This document shows, in pieces, positions 1 to 9,211 of a DNA stretch of 64,000 nt. Origin of the DNA: CAUZIZ01 sp965219005 (GTDB lineage: Bacteria > Acidobacteriota > UBA6911 > RPQK01 > JAJDTT01). The stretch spans positions 868,001 to 932,000 of the forward strand of contig CBDCMS010000003.1 of NCBI GenBank assembly GCA_965219005.1, given 5' to 3'. The position numbers and the translations under genes are program-made. Position 1 is the first letter of the stretch. Each line of letters opens with the position of its first letter. The notes under the pieces are model-generated. The model saw only the letters and a program-made list of their open reading frames with translations, searched no databases and was not told the origin of the DNA.

Positions 1-513
1 CGAGCGAATGACCATGCTTAATTCCGCAATACCCTCCACACCCTCAAAGAGTTCAAACAGGAAGATCGCCAGATGTCCCAAAGGCGCCAGGGTCCGCTGG
101 CGGCTGGCTACCGTGGTACCATCAGCCCGGTTGAGCTCAAACTCCAGGGTCAGCATCGCAGTCTCGGTGGGATTGGCCAGGGCCACCCCTGTCTGGCTTT
201 CCCCGATGGAGTCGGCAAAGATCGTGAACTCCGTCCCCGGTATGGAGGGGGACACACCGACGTCGGTCAGTTGATTGCCAGCTGAGTCCCGGACACCGAA
301 ACTACCGGCACCGCCAATCGGCTGATCGGCATGCACGTGTGCCCAGCCCGTCTTGAGCGCTCCCGTACCGTAGGCGGAAGCCAATTGGTCACGTACGAAA
401 TCTTCCGTCACGGCGGAGCCGCCCGCAAACCAGACCACTGCAACTCCGATCAGCACGGCCACAGGAAAAAGCCAGATTATGATTGGAAGACGCCGCTTGG
501 AGATTGCCTCTCA
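1..513 (-). pseudogene. 5' part of a broken FN3/PPC-type surface protein (fragment copy D)
   Basis: Read on the minus strand this encodes a membrane anchor followed by the same module as the large protein at 11691-6068, for example GWAHVHADQPIGGAGSFG, FADSIGESQTGVALANP and FLFELFEGVEGIAE. Two lesions are visible. An in-frame TGA at 513-511 lies just before the membrane segment, so the usual N-terminus is cut off and no good start codon follows. About 120 residues present in copy A, between RDQLAATYG and TGGLTTGWAHVH, are missing, giving RDQLASAYGTGALKTGWAHVH-like joined sequence in frame. The gene runs off the window start, so its C-terminal fate is unknown. I read it as a degraded paralog; the alternative is a shorter protein starting at an internal GTG. 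Confidence 0.6.
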
Positions 514-791
514 TTGGGCCCGCAGTTTCGACCTTCGATCCTGCTTCTGGTCGACGTTTCCCACCGCCACTCCCCCATCCGGGTCGCTTTAACGCTCGCC
601 CTGAGAGTCTTCTTCAGATTGTAGTCGAAGGCACTCCTGAGATCGCATACGCAGTGGTTGGCTGCCACAACGCTTCGAGGATCGGGGCTGGCAATCTGGA
701 GACAGACCTGGATTTGCATCGAAGGGAGCGTTGGAGTAGCGTCTGGAAAACGATCATGGAATCGCGGTGCTGCGCGAACGGAGGAATCCCG

Positions 792-2054
792 ATGAAGTCT
801 CGAGAGGTCCCTCGACCCAAACAGTTCAAGAAGGCTCCGATGAGGGCCTTGGCAGGCTCGATGGCTGAGAGGTCCTCCTGGCTGGCACTCGGGTTGGGGC
901 TCTTGACCCTGGTGGGCCCCTGGGGAACGGCGACCGCCGCCACAGTTGCAGAATCGGGCACCAGGGCCGCCTGGACCCATCCCCGTTGTCAACAGCTGCC
1001 CACGGACCGCGACGGACCCTTCGTGATCCTTGGTAACGGACGGCTCCTGACGGTTGAAGGCAACGCAGCCCACTTCTCCGGAGACGAGGGCAGGACTTGG
1101 GAGCAGAAGGGACCCGTTCTCGAGGATCGGGATCCAGGGATCTCACGAGAGTGGCGCGTGTTGCACAGGACCCGGAGCGGTGCCATTGTCCTGGTCTTCA
1201 TGGACCTTTCGCGGCGGAAGTGGGGTTGGGACAACCAGACCAACGAACCCGAGGCTGGGGTCTTCAACGAGGTCTGGTCCTTGCGCAGCCTCGACGAGGG
1301 TCAGACCTGGGGCGATGCCCAGCTGCTCTCCCGGGACTACTGCGGCGCCCTGGTGGATATCCTGGAGACTCGTTCCGGGCGCGTTGTGGTCCCGGTGATG
1401 AAGCTCCTACGCCAGCCCGCGCGTCACAGTTTCGTAAACTATTTCTCCGATGACGGGGGCAAGACCTGGGCTCAGAGCAATCTGATCGACCTCGGGGGGC
1501 ATGGCCACCACGACGGTGCCATCGAGCCAACCCTGGTGGAGCTGGAGGACGGCCGTCTCTGGACCTTGATCCGAACCAACTGGGACCGCTTCTGGGAGGC
1601 TTTTTCGGAGGACGAAGGTCGGTCCTGGCGCATCATCCGACCCAGCCAGATCGACGCCAGCAGTGCCCCCGGACACCTGGTCCGCCTGGCCAGCGGACGC
1701 CTGATGCTCGCCTGGAACCGTCTCTATCCGGAAGGGGTCACCGGGGACGAATGGAACCGTCGCCCCAGGGCGCGGCGGGGGCTTCCCTACTCGCGCATCC
1801 CCGGGAGCTGGCAGCGGGAGGAGCTCTCTGTCTCCTTCTCCCAGGACGATGGCCAGACCTGGACCAATCCACTGGTAGTGGCCCGGCAGCCCCAGGGTTG
1901 GCTTTCCTATCCCTATCTTTTCGAGCGCCGCCCGGGCGAGATCTGGCTCACGACACACTATGCCGGGACCCACTCCGGCGAGAAGCGGCAGATCATCACC
2001 GGAGCCCGTCTGAAGTTGCTGGAATCGGATTTCGCAGATGGGGTGCCTCGCTGA
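792..2054 (+). CDS. Secreted sialidase-like BNR repeat glycosidase
   Basis: 420-residue protein predicted to be exported; it should cleave or bind a glycan. Five Asp-box (BNR) motifs are spaced through it: FSGDEGRTW near residue 95, SLDEGQTW near 166, FSDDGGKTW near 218, FSEDEGRSW near 271 and FSQDDGQTW near 347, which is the hallmark of six-bladed sialidase propellers. I chose the ATG at 792 because GGAGG sits 7 bases upstream; a second ATG at 840 starts a cleaner signal peptide (WLALGLGLLTLVGPWGTATAA). The frame stays open upstream to 483 but that part looks non-coding. It is followed after 17 bases by a GH32-like lipoprotein gene, so both probably form a glycan-use operon. Substrate cannot be read from the sequence; true sialic acid activity is not proven. 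Confidence 0.82.
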   Translation: MKSREVPRPKQFKKAPMRALAGSMAERSSWLALGLGLLTLVGPWGTATAATVAESGTRAAWTHPRCQQLPTDRDGPFVILGNGRLLTVEGNAAHFSGDEGRTWEQKGPVLEDRDPGISREWRVLHRTRSGAIVLVFMDLSRRKWGWDNQTNEPEAGVFNEVWSLRSLDEGQTWGDAQLLSRDYCGALVDILETRSGRVVVPVMKLLRQPARHSFVNYFSDDGGKTWAQSNLIDLGGHGHHDGAIEPTLVELEDGRLWTLIRTNWDRFWEAFSEDEGRSWRIIRPSQIDASSAPGHLVRLASGRLMLAWNRLYPEGVTGDEWNRRPRARRGLPYSRIPGSWQREELSVSFSQDDGQTWTNPLVVARQPQGWLSYPYLFERRPGEIWLTTHYAGTHSGEKRQIITGARLKLLESDFADGVPR

Positions 2055-2071
2055 TCGGGGAGCAAACAGGA

Positions 2072-3748
2072 GTGCTCGAGAAGCTGCTCAACCTTTCAGG
2101 GCCGACCTCGCTGGCCCTTTGGACCGCGTTGGTCCTGGCTGTTGCATTACTCTTCAGCTGTGCTTCGACTCCGAAATCAGAGATCCGGGTCGGAATCCAA
2201 AAGCAACTCTTCGTTGACGACCTGGTCGTCGATTCACAGACCAACCTGACTCGGCGGCTGGGCCAGGTAACCAAGGCCAACGACGGCAAACCCCTTTCGT
2301 TCACCCGCCGGTTCGAGGACGGCGGCTCAACACCGATCGACGTGTGGGCGCTTTTTGCATCGGTCTACTACGACTCCGCAAGGGAGAAGTTCCGGATGTG
2401 GCACCGCGTCTCCTTCAACGATCGCTCCAGGCGTCAGGGTGAAGGTGCGACCGCCAGGGATATCGGCGTCGGAGTCGATTATCACCGGGGGTACAGCGAG
2501 TCTGACGACGGACTTCACTTCCAGCTGGTCTCGTTGTTGCAGGGGTTGACGACCAGCGGTGACACCAACCTGGCCGTGACCATCGACGAACAGGAGAGCG
2601 ATCCCGAGCACCGCTACAAGATCGGTTACGACTGCGAAGGCGACCTTCATGCAGCAGCGCTGGCCCACTCCGCCGACGGCATTCAATGGACCCCCTATAA
2701 CAGCGGACGGCCCGTGACCTATCGTGCTTCGGACTTCACCAATCAGATCTATTGGGATCGGTAGGTAGGCGCCTATCGCCTCCTCACAAGAACCGACTTC
2801 GGCTGGGGCGGTGGACCCCTGGCCGAGAGCGTGGACGTCAAGGTCAACGGCCACCCCCTGGAGGTCCGCGGGGTCCGATCGATGACCAATCCCAATCTGA
2901 AGCAAGATCCCACCGACTGGACTCTCGAGCGGCACTGGTTTCTCGACGGTGAAGAGCAATGGTCCCGGGATCGACCTGCCGTGGAGCAACTGCTCCGGGA
3001 TCCGGACTACCTGGAGAAAGCGCGAAAACAAGCCCTCAGGCGTCAGGTGTACGTCATGACCCACTGGATCTACGAAGGCGTCTACTTCGGGCTCATGTCC
3101 GTCCTGGAGTGGCCGACCGACATCAGCGAGGGCGTCGAGACAGACCACCACAAACGGCACCAGCGGAGCGTGGAGAACTTCTATATTGCCACCAGCCGTG
3201 ACGGGATCGCCTGGGATTTTCACTGGGTCTATGCCAACCAACCACTGGTCCCGCGGGGACCGGACGGAGCCTGGGACAAGGACATGATCTTCCCCACTTC
3301 CCAGATTGTCACCGTCGGAGACAAACACTGGATCTACTATGGGGGCACGAACGAGCGTCATGGGGTCGCGGAAAAAGACGTCTGGTTCGAACGTCAGGGA
3401 GGTCTGGGCCTGGCCTGGCTGCGCCTCGACGGCTTCGTGGCGCTGGAAGCCGGCGACGATGTGGGCACCCTCACGACCAAGACATTCCAGCTTCAGGGAA
3501 GTCATCTGGAGCTGAACGTCGAAGCACCCGATCCGGGGATGGTCCGGGTCGAGCTGCTGGCCCCCGCAGGCCGCTCCCTCGAGGAATTCTCGGGTGATGA
3601 TGCCGAGTGGTTTCGTGGCGTGGACCAGCTTCGCTTCCGGCCCAGATGGGGTGACCATGCGGATCTGTCAAGTCTTGCAGGCAAGAGGGTCCGGCTGAAG
3701 ATTCATCTCAAGAAGGCGCGGCTCTGGGCATTCCAGATCCTCCCCTGA
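2072..3748 (+). pseudogene. GH32-like beta-propeller lipoprotein interrupted by an amber codon
   Basis: Two open segments in the same frame (2072-2761 and 2765-3748) are separated only by TAG at 2762-2764, in the context IYWDR-stop-VGAYRLLTR. The combined product of about 558 residues resembles the intact 38073-39674 protein: FVDDLVVDS near the N-terminus, the SDDGLHF and SRDGIAWDF blade motifs, and a C-terminal jelly-roll-like part (LTTKTFQLQGSHLELNVEAP). Start GTG at 2072 follows GGGGAG; the N-terminus has a hydrophobic segment and a Cys (LLFSCAST), so it is probably a lipoprotein. Family: five-bladed propellers related to glycoside hydrolase 32/43, common in Acidobacteria and Planctomycetes. 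Most likely a recent nonsense mutation; suppression or a sequencing error are alternatives. Confidence 0.72.
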
Positions 3749-3766
3749 TCTTTCCTGTGAGAAGCC

Positions 3767-4024
3767 TCATCCCCCATCTGCGTCTGCTACGAAGCGCGCC
3801 ACGATGCTACCCGAAAGTACGGTTGTGACGACATCGCCCGGGTCTTGGAGGACGTGAACATCGACATCATCTTCGTCTGGTTTCCGCTGGAAGTGGTGCC
3901 CCTTTGCGGGGATGTGGCCGATCTCCATCTCCCCCGGGCAGGAGAGGACTATCCCGTTGATCAAGACCGACTGCCAAAGGGCCTGGTCATGTTTGATTCG
4001 GTGAAGATCGAGTTCCCGGAATAG
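3767..4024 (+). pseudogene. 3' remnant of an unidentified gene
   Basis: One frame ending in TAG at 4022-4024 reads like real protein, with segments such as RKYGCDDIARVLEDVNIDI, ADLHLPRAGEDYPVDQDRL and FDSVKIEFPE, but no start codon or ribosome site precedes it and it begins directly after the stop of the preceding gene. I do not recognise the family. The remnant probably is the tail of a third glycan-related gene whose 5' part was deleted. The rest up to 4183 holds nothing I can identify. Confidence 0.35.
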
Positions 4025-4183
4025 CCTCCCTCCGGATCGAACCTCAGAAGTATCTTTCTCCTGCTACTGTCCGCGGACATCTGTTGGGGGACTCCCGAGT
4101 AGTTGGAGCTTTCCCAGGGCCCCGGAGTCGGCCTGGCCTATGCCAAGTGCCAAAGCTTACCTTGTCAGGGGGCTCCATACCCC

Positions 4184-4999
4184 CTAGACGGTGGCCAATC
4201 GTCGCCGAGAGAAGTAGAACAATCCGACGACGCTGGCAACTCCGAGAAGTACCGAGACGAACTGGGAAAAAGTCAGTATGCCAAAGGGGTGAAGTCCACC
4301 CGTGTCGGCGCGCAGTGGTTCGGTGGCAAAGCGGTAGATCGAATACCACAGTATCCCGCTCAGAAAGACCTGACCGTGCCACTGTTTGTGCTTGAACAGG
4401 ATGAGCAAGAGGACAAACGCCGCCAGTCCAAAGAGCGATTCATAGATCTGGGTGGGGTGCGCGGAGATGGCCAACTTGTCCCATTCCTGGCTCAGCCCCG
4501 CCTGCAGTTGATGGTAGAAGACAGCGGTTCCACGAGGAAAGCGTACTGCCCAGGACAGGTCCGAGGGGAGCCCCCCGTTGCAGCCGGCCAGAAAGCAGCC
4601 CAGACGACCCAGACAGAGTCCGAGGGCCAGGGCAGGGGTGGCACAGTCCAGGAAGAACATCAGTGGATAGGGTCGCAGCAGGTAGCGGACGCCCCAAGCC
4701 GCCAGGACTCCGGCCAGTCATCCATAAAGAGCGATCCCGCCCGTCGAAAACCAGCCCGACAGACTGGACGGGAAGCCAAACTGCAGAAAGAAGAAAAACT
4801 TGGCCCCGACAAAGAGTCCCAGAATACCCCAGAAAATGAGATCCGAAGCCACGCTGCTCGACTGACCCCTGCGCCGCCAGAGGGCAATCGTCAACAGCGA
4901 AGCCGAGATGATTGCCAGTGTCAACATCAGCCAATAATCGGGCACCCACCCGCTGGGCAAGTCCTTTGACTGTAAAAACTCAACGAATACTTTGCGCAT
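4184..4999 (-). pseudogene. Lgt-like prolipoprotein diacylglyceryl transferase homolog with a nonsense codon (cassette copy A)
   Basis: Membrane protein homologous to the intact 13167-14000 gene. The frame is open from ATG 4999 to a TGA at 4720-4718 and then, in the same frame, on to the stop at 4184. The TGA replaces the second Gly of the conserved YGGLL segment (SLYGGLLG in copy B, ALYG-stop-LAG here), consistent with a single GGA to TGA change. Both halves are otherwise well conserved: the signature GRLGCFLAGCNGG, the motif HPTQIYES and the C-terminal RFATEPLRAD. The N-terminal 93 residues alone could not make an active enzyme. It lies downstream of, and in the same direction as, the secreted protein gene 6071-5040, so it ended an operon. 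Confidence 0.8.
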
Positions 5000-5039
5000 T
5001 CCTTTTGAGGCGGAGCATTAAGGGTGGGTCTTGAAAAGA

Positions 5040-6071
5040 TTAACGGATGCCGTCCGGCGGGCTGTGTGGATCCTTTAGAAGAGCCGATTCTTGAAACGGC
5101 TGCCCCTCGTCTCGTTCGCTCCGGGCACCGACTGCCGCAACAATTCCACCGGAAGGGTCGCCGTAGTAGGCAACCATGATGTCACGTTCCTGTTTCACGG
5201 TCTGGCTCGGAGTGCCACCCTGAGCGGTCATCTCGTAACGCCACTTGAACGCACAGTGCACGTATGTTGGACATGGCGCAAGTGGGCGTTGGTTTATCGT
5301 CACCGTCAAATCAGAACCGATAACTGCGACCACCGGATGGGTCATCCCCAATCTCGTTCTCAAAATGTCAGTCTTGACTATTTGCATCTGAGGATCACTT
5401 GAAGGACTCGTCTTAATCCCGAAGAGAGCCACTTCCGTAGGCTTTATTGAAAAGATCCAGGGACCAGGCAACTCCCTCTGAGTACCGGTGCCGGCCCTGT
5501 TGCTGTTGGTCTTGACAACTCTCAAAGGTATAGTGTGGGTGGCCAGAGGAGCGCCGAGGGGGATGGAGATCGTGCGCAGGTCATTGTATCTAACCTTGTG
5601 GGTTGTGCCTATCTCGGGCACGGCGGCAAAGATCTCCAGCCAGCTGCTGACTGTTTGCTTTTCCTCGTCCTCAGGGTCGACCTGGATCTCCACCTTGGTA
5701 GGTTTGTAGTCCCTAGACCCTGACGGGAGGGGGGGAAACGGATCCTTGGCCTGCAGTGTGATAAGGGTCTCCTGGCTGGGTCCGGCATCAATGTTGGTAG
5801 CGTCGATCAGCTTCTTCGGAGCGCTTTTCACACTCCAGGTGCCGGATCCACTCACCAACCCTGCCTTCACATCGTCCAGGGTTTCTCCGGGACAAATGAA
5901 CACAGGATCGGGCGAGAAAAGAATCAGGGCCTCGAAAAGCTCACAGCAGTCGATTTCCGGACCCGCTCCGCCCTTCTCGTAGTTGGCCAGATTGGAGAGG
6001 CCCAGGATGAGAAGTAGAAGCGTCATCTTCCAAGGTAACTGCCTCCAGGTTTTTATTGCCATGATTTTCAC
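5040..6071 (-). CDS. Secreted protein of unknown function (cassette copy A)
   Basis: 343-residue protein that I cannot assign to a family. It has an N-terminal signal segment (MTLLLLILGLSNLANY) followed by a di-Cys motif, ECCEL-like (DCCELFEALILFSPDPV), and an ICPG tetrapeptide. The same N-terminal pattern, LGLSNLANY, CCELL and F-PDPV-IC-G, occurs in the otherwise diverged paralog at 14930-14013, as does a C-terminal EMTAQGG/KVTAQGG segment. The GTG start at 6071 overlaps the TGA of the large surface-protein gene, so the two were translationally coupled; an ATG lies at 6062. Downstream is the lgt-like gene. Location suggests a partner of the surface protein, for example a periplasmic or outer-surface accessory factor, but that is inference only. 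Confidence 0.7.
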   Translation of the reverse strand: MKIMAIKTWRQLPWKMTLLLLILGLSNLANYEKGGAGPEIDCCELFEALILFSPDPVFICPGETLDDVKAGLVSGSGTWSVKSAPKKLIDATNIDAGPSQETLITLQAKDPFPPLPSGSRDYKPTKVEIQVDPEDEEKQTVSSWLEIFAAVPEIGTTHKVRYNDLRTISIPLGAPLATHTIPLRVVKTNSNRAGTGTQRELPGPWIFSIKPTEVALFGIKTSPSSDPQMQIVKTDILRTRLGMTHPVVAVIGSDLTVTINQRPLAPCPTYVHCAFKWRYEMTAQGGTPSQTVKQERDIMVAYYGDPSGGIVAAVGARSERDEGQPFQESALLKDPHSPPDGIR

Positions 6072-7641
6072 CTCGCGATCGACTCCACCTGGTTGGCTGT
6101 CATCGCGGAAGCCGCACCTCCTCCACGAGTGGGACCGGAGCGCATCTCGACAGACAAGAAGGCGGTGGAAAACTCAACCGGCAGGGAGCGAAGATTAACC
6201 AGCAGCTCCAGGACGGAGCGGGCGTCCAGGAGTTCCGGCTCTTCCGGGGTATCTACCGGCCCATAGTTGAACAAGAGAGTCTCGGAGCCGTCTTCGGTGA
6301 TGGATCGGTTGATTCCGATGCGGAATCCCAGTGCATTGTCGGGCTCGTCAGGATTGACAAGTTCCAGGACAACCTCGGTCGCCTCAGCCGCCTGCACGCG
6401 GATGGAGAACTCTGTCCGACTGGAACCCTGCTGCATGGAACCATCACCTACGATCGCCCCGACAACCAGGCTGGAAAGCGAACTGGTGCTGCCCTGTAGC
6501 TCCACCGTGAACTCCGACAGCACGAATTGCTCCGCCTCCTGCAGGAAACGCAGGAAGAACCCTGCGCTACTTCCAGTCTGGGTTACGGTAGCGTCACCCG
6601 CGGGCAGAGATCCGGCCTCCAGGCGGGGCGCAAACAGGGTCTTGATCTGATGGAGATTACCGGCGCCGGAGCCGTTGTCCAGCTGCACTGGACCGTCGGC
6701 GATGCCCGTTGGAACCAGAACTTCGATTGCTCCGCTCTCATCCGGCACCCCTTCACTTTCCCTGACCCCGCCCGCCACGGACGGGAAAAGAACGGTTGGC
6801 GAATCGCCCAGGTTGGTTCCCTTAAGGAAGGCGTTGGTGCCCGGCGTCAGGAACTCCGGGAGGATGCTTTCCAGGTTCGCCGTGTTTGGATCGGGCTGAG
6901 TGAAAACAATTTCTTGAGTCGTCCGCCTCATGATCGAGTTGTCTCCATCGGCTCGTGTCGACACGGAGGTAAATTCGGCAGTGACGGTGATCGGCCCTGC
7001 ATCCGCTGGAGCATTGATCAGGCCGGCAGGGAAAAAGAACACCTGGTCTGCATCGCCTCCCGCTTCCGTAAAGGGCTTGGCACCCTCGACGGTTAGCTCG
7101 AGCGAAAAACCCTGTGAGGAAGAGCCCTCGACCCGACCACTTCCCTGTCGAAACGTACCTTCTCCGGTGAGCGCCAACAGGTCGAACTCGAGGTTCTCTG
7201 TCCCCTTGACCACCAGATCGAAGACACGGCTGTTACTCCCCTGCGCGAAGTACCCAAAGGCTAGAGCATCACCCACCTCCACTGATTCCCGGTTCAACCC
7301 CAGGTCGGGGGCTGAGATCTTCAGGCTCTTGAGCACGAAGTCGTTGTCGTTCTGGTGCAGAATCCACTTGACGGTCGGCGAGGTTCCCACCAGGTTCTGG
7401 GCGAATTCGACAGTTGAGGTCGGAGTAAAGCCGTTGAGTCTGGTCCGTAGGGTCGGCGTGGACGTGAGCTTGGCACCCGCCGAGCGAAGCGCCAGGGGAG
7501 CCATGAACTCGCCACTCGTGATTCGGAGAATGCCCTCGAACTCGCGGATGTCGACACCTGAATCCTCGGGTAGGTCGGGGAACAATTCGGAAACGAACAG
7601 AGACGTGTGTCCCTGCAGTGGCACGGGTACCCCTGCTCTAG

Positions 7642-9211
7642 CAGCCTGTCGGACTTTCGAGGTCACACCGAACGGGCATCATTAGTGTATGGCGAATCGA
7701 TTTAGAACAGTAGATCGAGAGACTCCTTATCTGTTTCCTCCTTCGGTGCAGGAATGGCTGCCGGAGACGCATCTGGCTCGCTTCGTGGTGGAGGTGGTGA
7801 GCAAGCTGGAGTTGAGGAAGTTGGAGGATTCCTACACGAAACGGGGATCGGAAGGATACCATCCGGCGGTGATGCTGGCGTTGTTGTTTTACGGGTATGC
7901 GACGGGGGTGTTTTCGAGTCGGAAGTTGGAGCAAGCCACCTACGATTCGGTGGCGTTTCGCTACCTCGCCGGCAACACGCATCCGGATCACGACACCATA
8001 GCCCATTTCCGAAAGCGGTTTTTGGAAGAGCTGAAGCCGCTGTTTGTGGAGATCTTGCTGCTGGCCCAGGCGATGGGATTTCTGAAGTTGGGCCGAGTGA
8101 GTTTGGATGGCACGAAGGTCAAAGCCAATGCCTCCAAGCACAGTGCGTTGAGCTGGGGGCACATCCAGAAACTGGAAGCGCGGCTGCGAGAAGAAGTGGA
8201 CGAGTTGATGCAGCTGGCCGAGGAAGCGGATGGACGAGAAGAAACGGAAGGGATGGACATCCCGGCCGAGCTGGCGCGGCGGGAAGCACGGTTGAAAGCG
8301 ATCGATCAAGCGAAGCAGAAGCTGGTCGAGCGGGCGGCCGAGCGGCAGGCGGCCGAGCACGCCGAATATGAAGGGAAGGTGGCCAAGCGGCAAGCCCAGA
8401 GGAAAAGGGGAAACAAACCGAAGGGTCGCGAACCCAAACCGCCCCGAGGAGGAATCCGAGACCAGGATCAGATCAATCTGACGGATGAAGATTCTCGGAT
8501 CATGCCGGTCTCGGGCGGGGGATTTGAGCAATGCTACAACGCTCAGGCCCTGGTGGATAACGACAGTCTGTTGATTGTGGCCGTTCATGTCACGCCAAAC
8601 GCCAATGACAAGAAAGAACTGAAACCGGCCCTGGCGGCGCTGCACGCATTGCCGGAGTCGTTGGGTCGGCCCCAGGAGCTGCTGGCCGACAACGGCTACT
8701 TCAGTGGTGCCAACGTGGAGCTTTGTAGCGAGCATGCGGTCCTTCCCTATATTGCGGTCGAGCGGGAAGCCCACCACTTGCCGCCGAACGAACGCTGGAA
8801 AGAACCGGAGCCACCCGGGGAAGACGCCGATGCGGTGGAGCAGATGAGATACCGGTTGAAGACCCCGGCGGGTCGAGCCATCTACGGGCAACGCAAAGCT
8901 GTCCCCGAGCCCGTCTTTGGGATCATCAAATCGGTGATGGGCTTTGCGCAGTTCTCTCTCCGAGGAGCGGAGGCGGCAGACGGGGAGTGGACTCTGGCCA
9001 GCATCGCCTGGAATCTGAAAAGAATGTACAACCTCGCCTGCCGCCAGCCGAAGCTGGCCCGTGCCACCCTCTGAAGAGGTGGGCCAGGTCGTTTCAGCGG
9101 CCAAATCACCGCCGCAGATCAGACGATTCATCGATTTCGTGCTTGGTCGTGCAAGACTTTGGATCAAACGTCAAATTTCAGAAGTGCCTGTGAGTCAAGT
9201 CCGACAGGCTG
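7642..9211 (+). mobile_element. IS1182-family insertion sequence, copy 1 (complete)
   Basis: 1570-bp element with inverted ends CAGCCTGTCGGACTT and AAGTCCGACAGGCTG, flanked by a 4-bp direct repeat CTAG at 7638-7641 and 9212-9215. It carries one transposase gene. Deleting the element plus one CTAG restores the reading frame of the host gene exactly, so both borders are firm. Its right-end 796 bases recur, apparently without change, at 63205-64000. Confidence 0.93.
7689..9074 (+). CDS. IS1182-family transposase
   Basis: 461-residue DDE transposase. The N-terminal InsH-like (DUF772) part includes PPSVQEWLPETHLARFVVE and HPAVMLALLFYGYATGVFSSR; the DDE part shows VSLDGTKVKANASK (first Asp near residue 142), LADNGYFSG (second Asp), and a C-terminal VFGIIKSVMGF-type segment carrying the last acidic residue upstream. 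A charged, coiled-coil-like Lys/Arg/Glu-rich insertion lies between residues about 170 and 260. Full length for the family and intact. It transposes its own element by cut-and-paste. Confidence 0.93.
   Translation: MANRFRTVDRETPYLFPPSVQEWLPETHLARFVVEVVSKLELRKLEDSYTKRGSEGYHPAVMLALLFYGYATGVFSSRKLEQATYDSVAFRYLAGNTHPDHDTIAHFRKRFLEELKPLFVEILLLAQAMGFLKLGRVSLDGTKVKANASKHSALSWGHIQKLEARLREEVDELMQLAEEADGREETEGMDIPAELARREARLKAIDQAKQKLVERAAERQAAEHAEYEGKVAKRQAQRKRGNKPKGREPKPPRGGIRDQDQINLTDEDSRIMPVSGGGFEQCYNAQALVDNDSLLIVAVHVTPNANDKKELKPALAALHALPESLGRPQELLADNGYFSGANVELCSEHAVLPYIAVEREAHHLPPNERWKEPEPPGEDADAVEQMRYRLKTPAGRAIYGQRKAVPEPVFGIIKSVMGFAQFSLRGAEAADGEWTLASIAWNLKRMYNLACRQPKLARATL

Noticed and set aside
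477..1073. 198-codon frame on the minus strand overlapping the sialidase start.
   Set aside because: Composition is that of an antisense shadow (Arg/Pro/Ser-rich) and it matches nothing in the paralogs.
1751..2071. Long open frame starting at 1751 inside the sialidase gene, continuous with the GH32-like gene.
   Set aside because: The stretch 1751-2071 is the shifted frame of the sialidase; the real start with signal peptide is GTG 2072.
2327..3658. 443-codon minus-strand frame opposite the GH32-like gene, the longest antisense frame there.
   Set aside because: High GC third positions keep the antisense frame open; the plus strand has clear family motifs.
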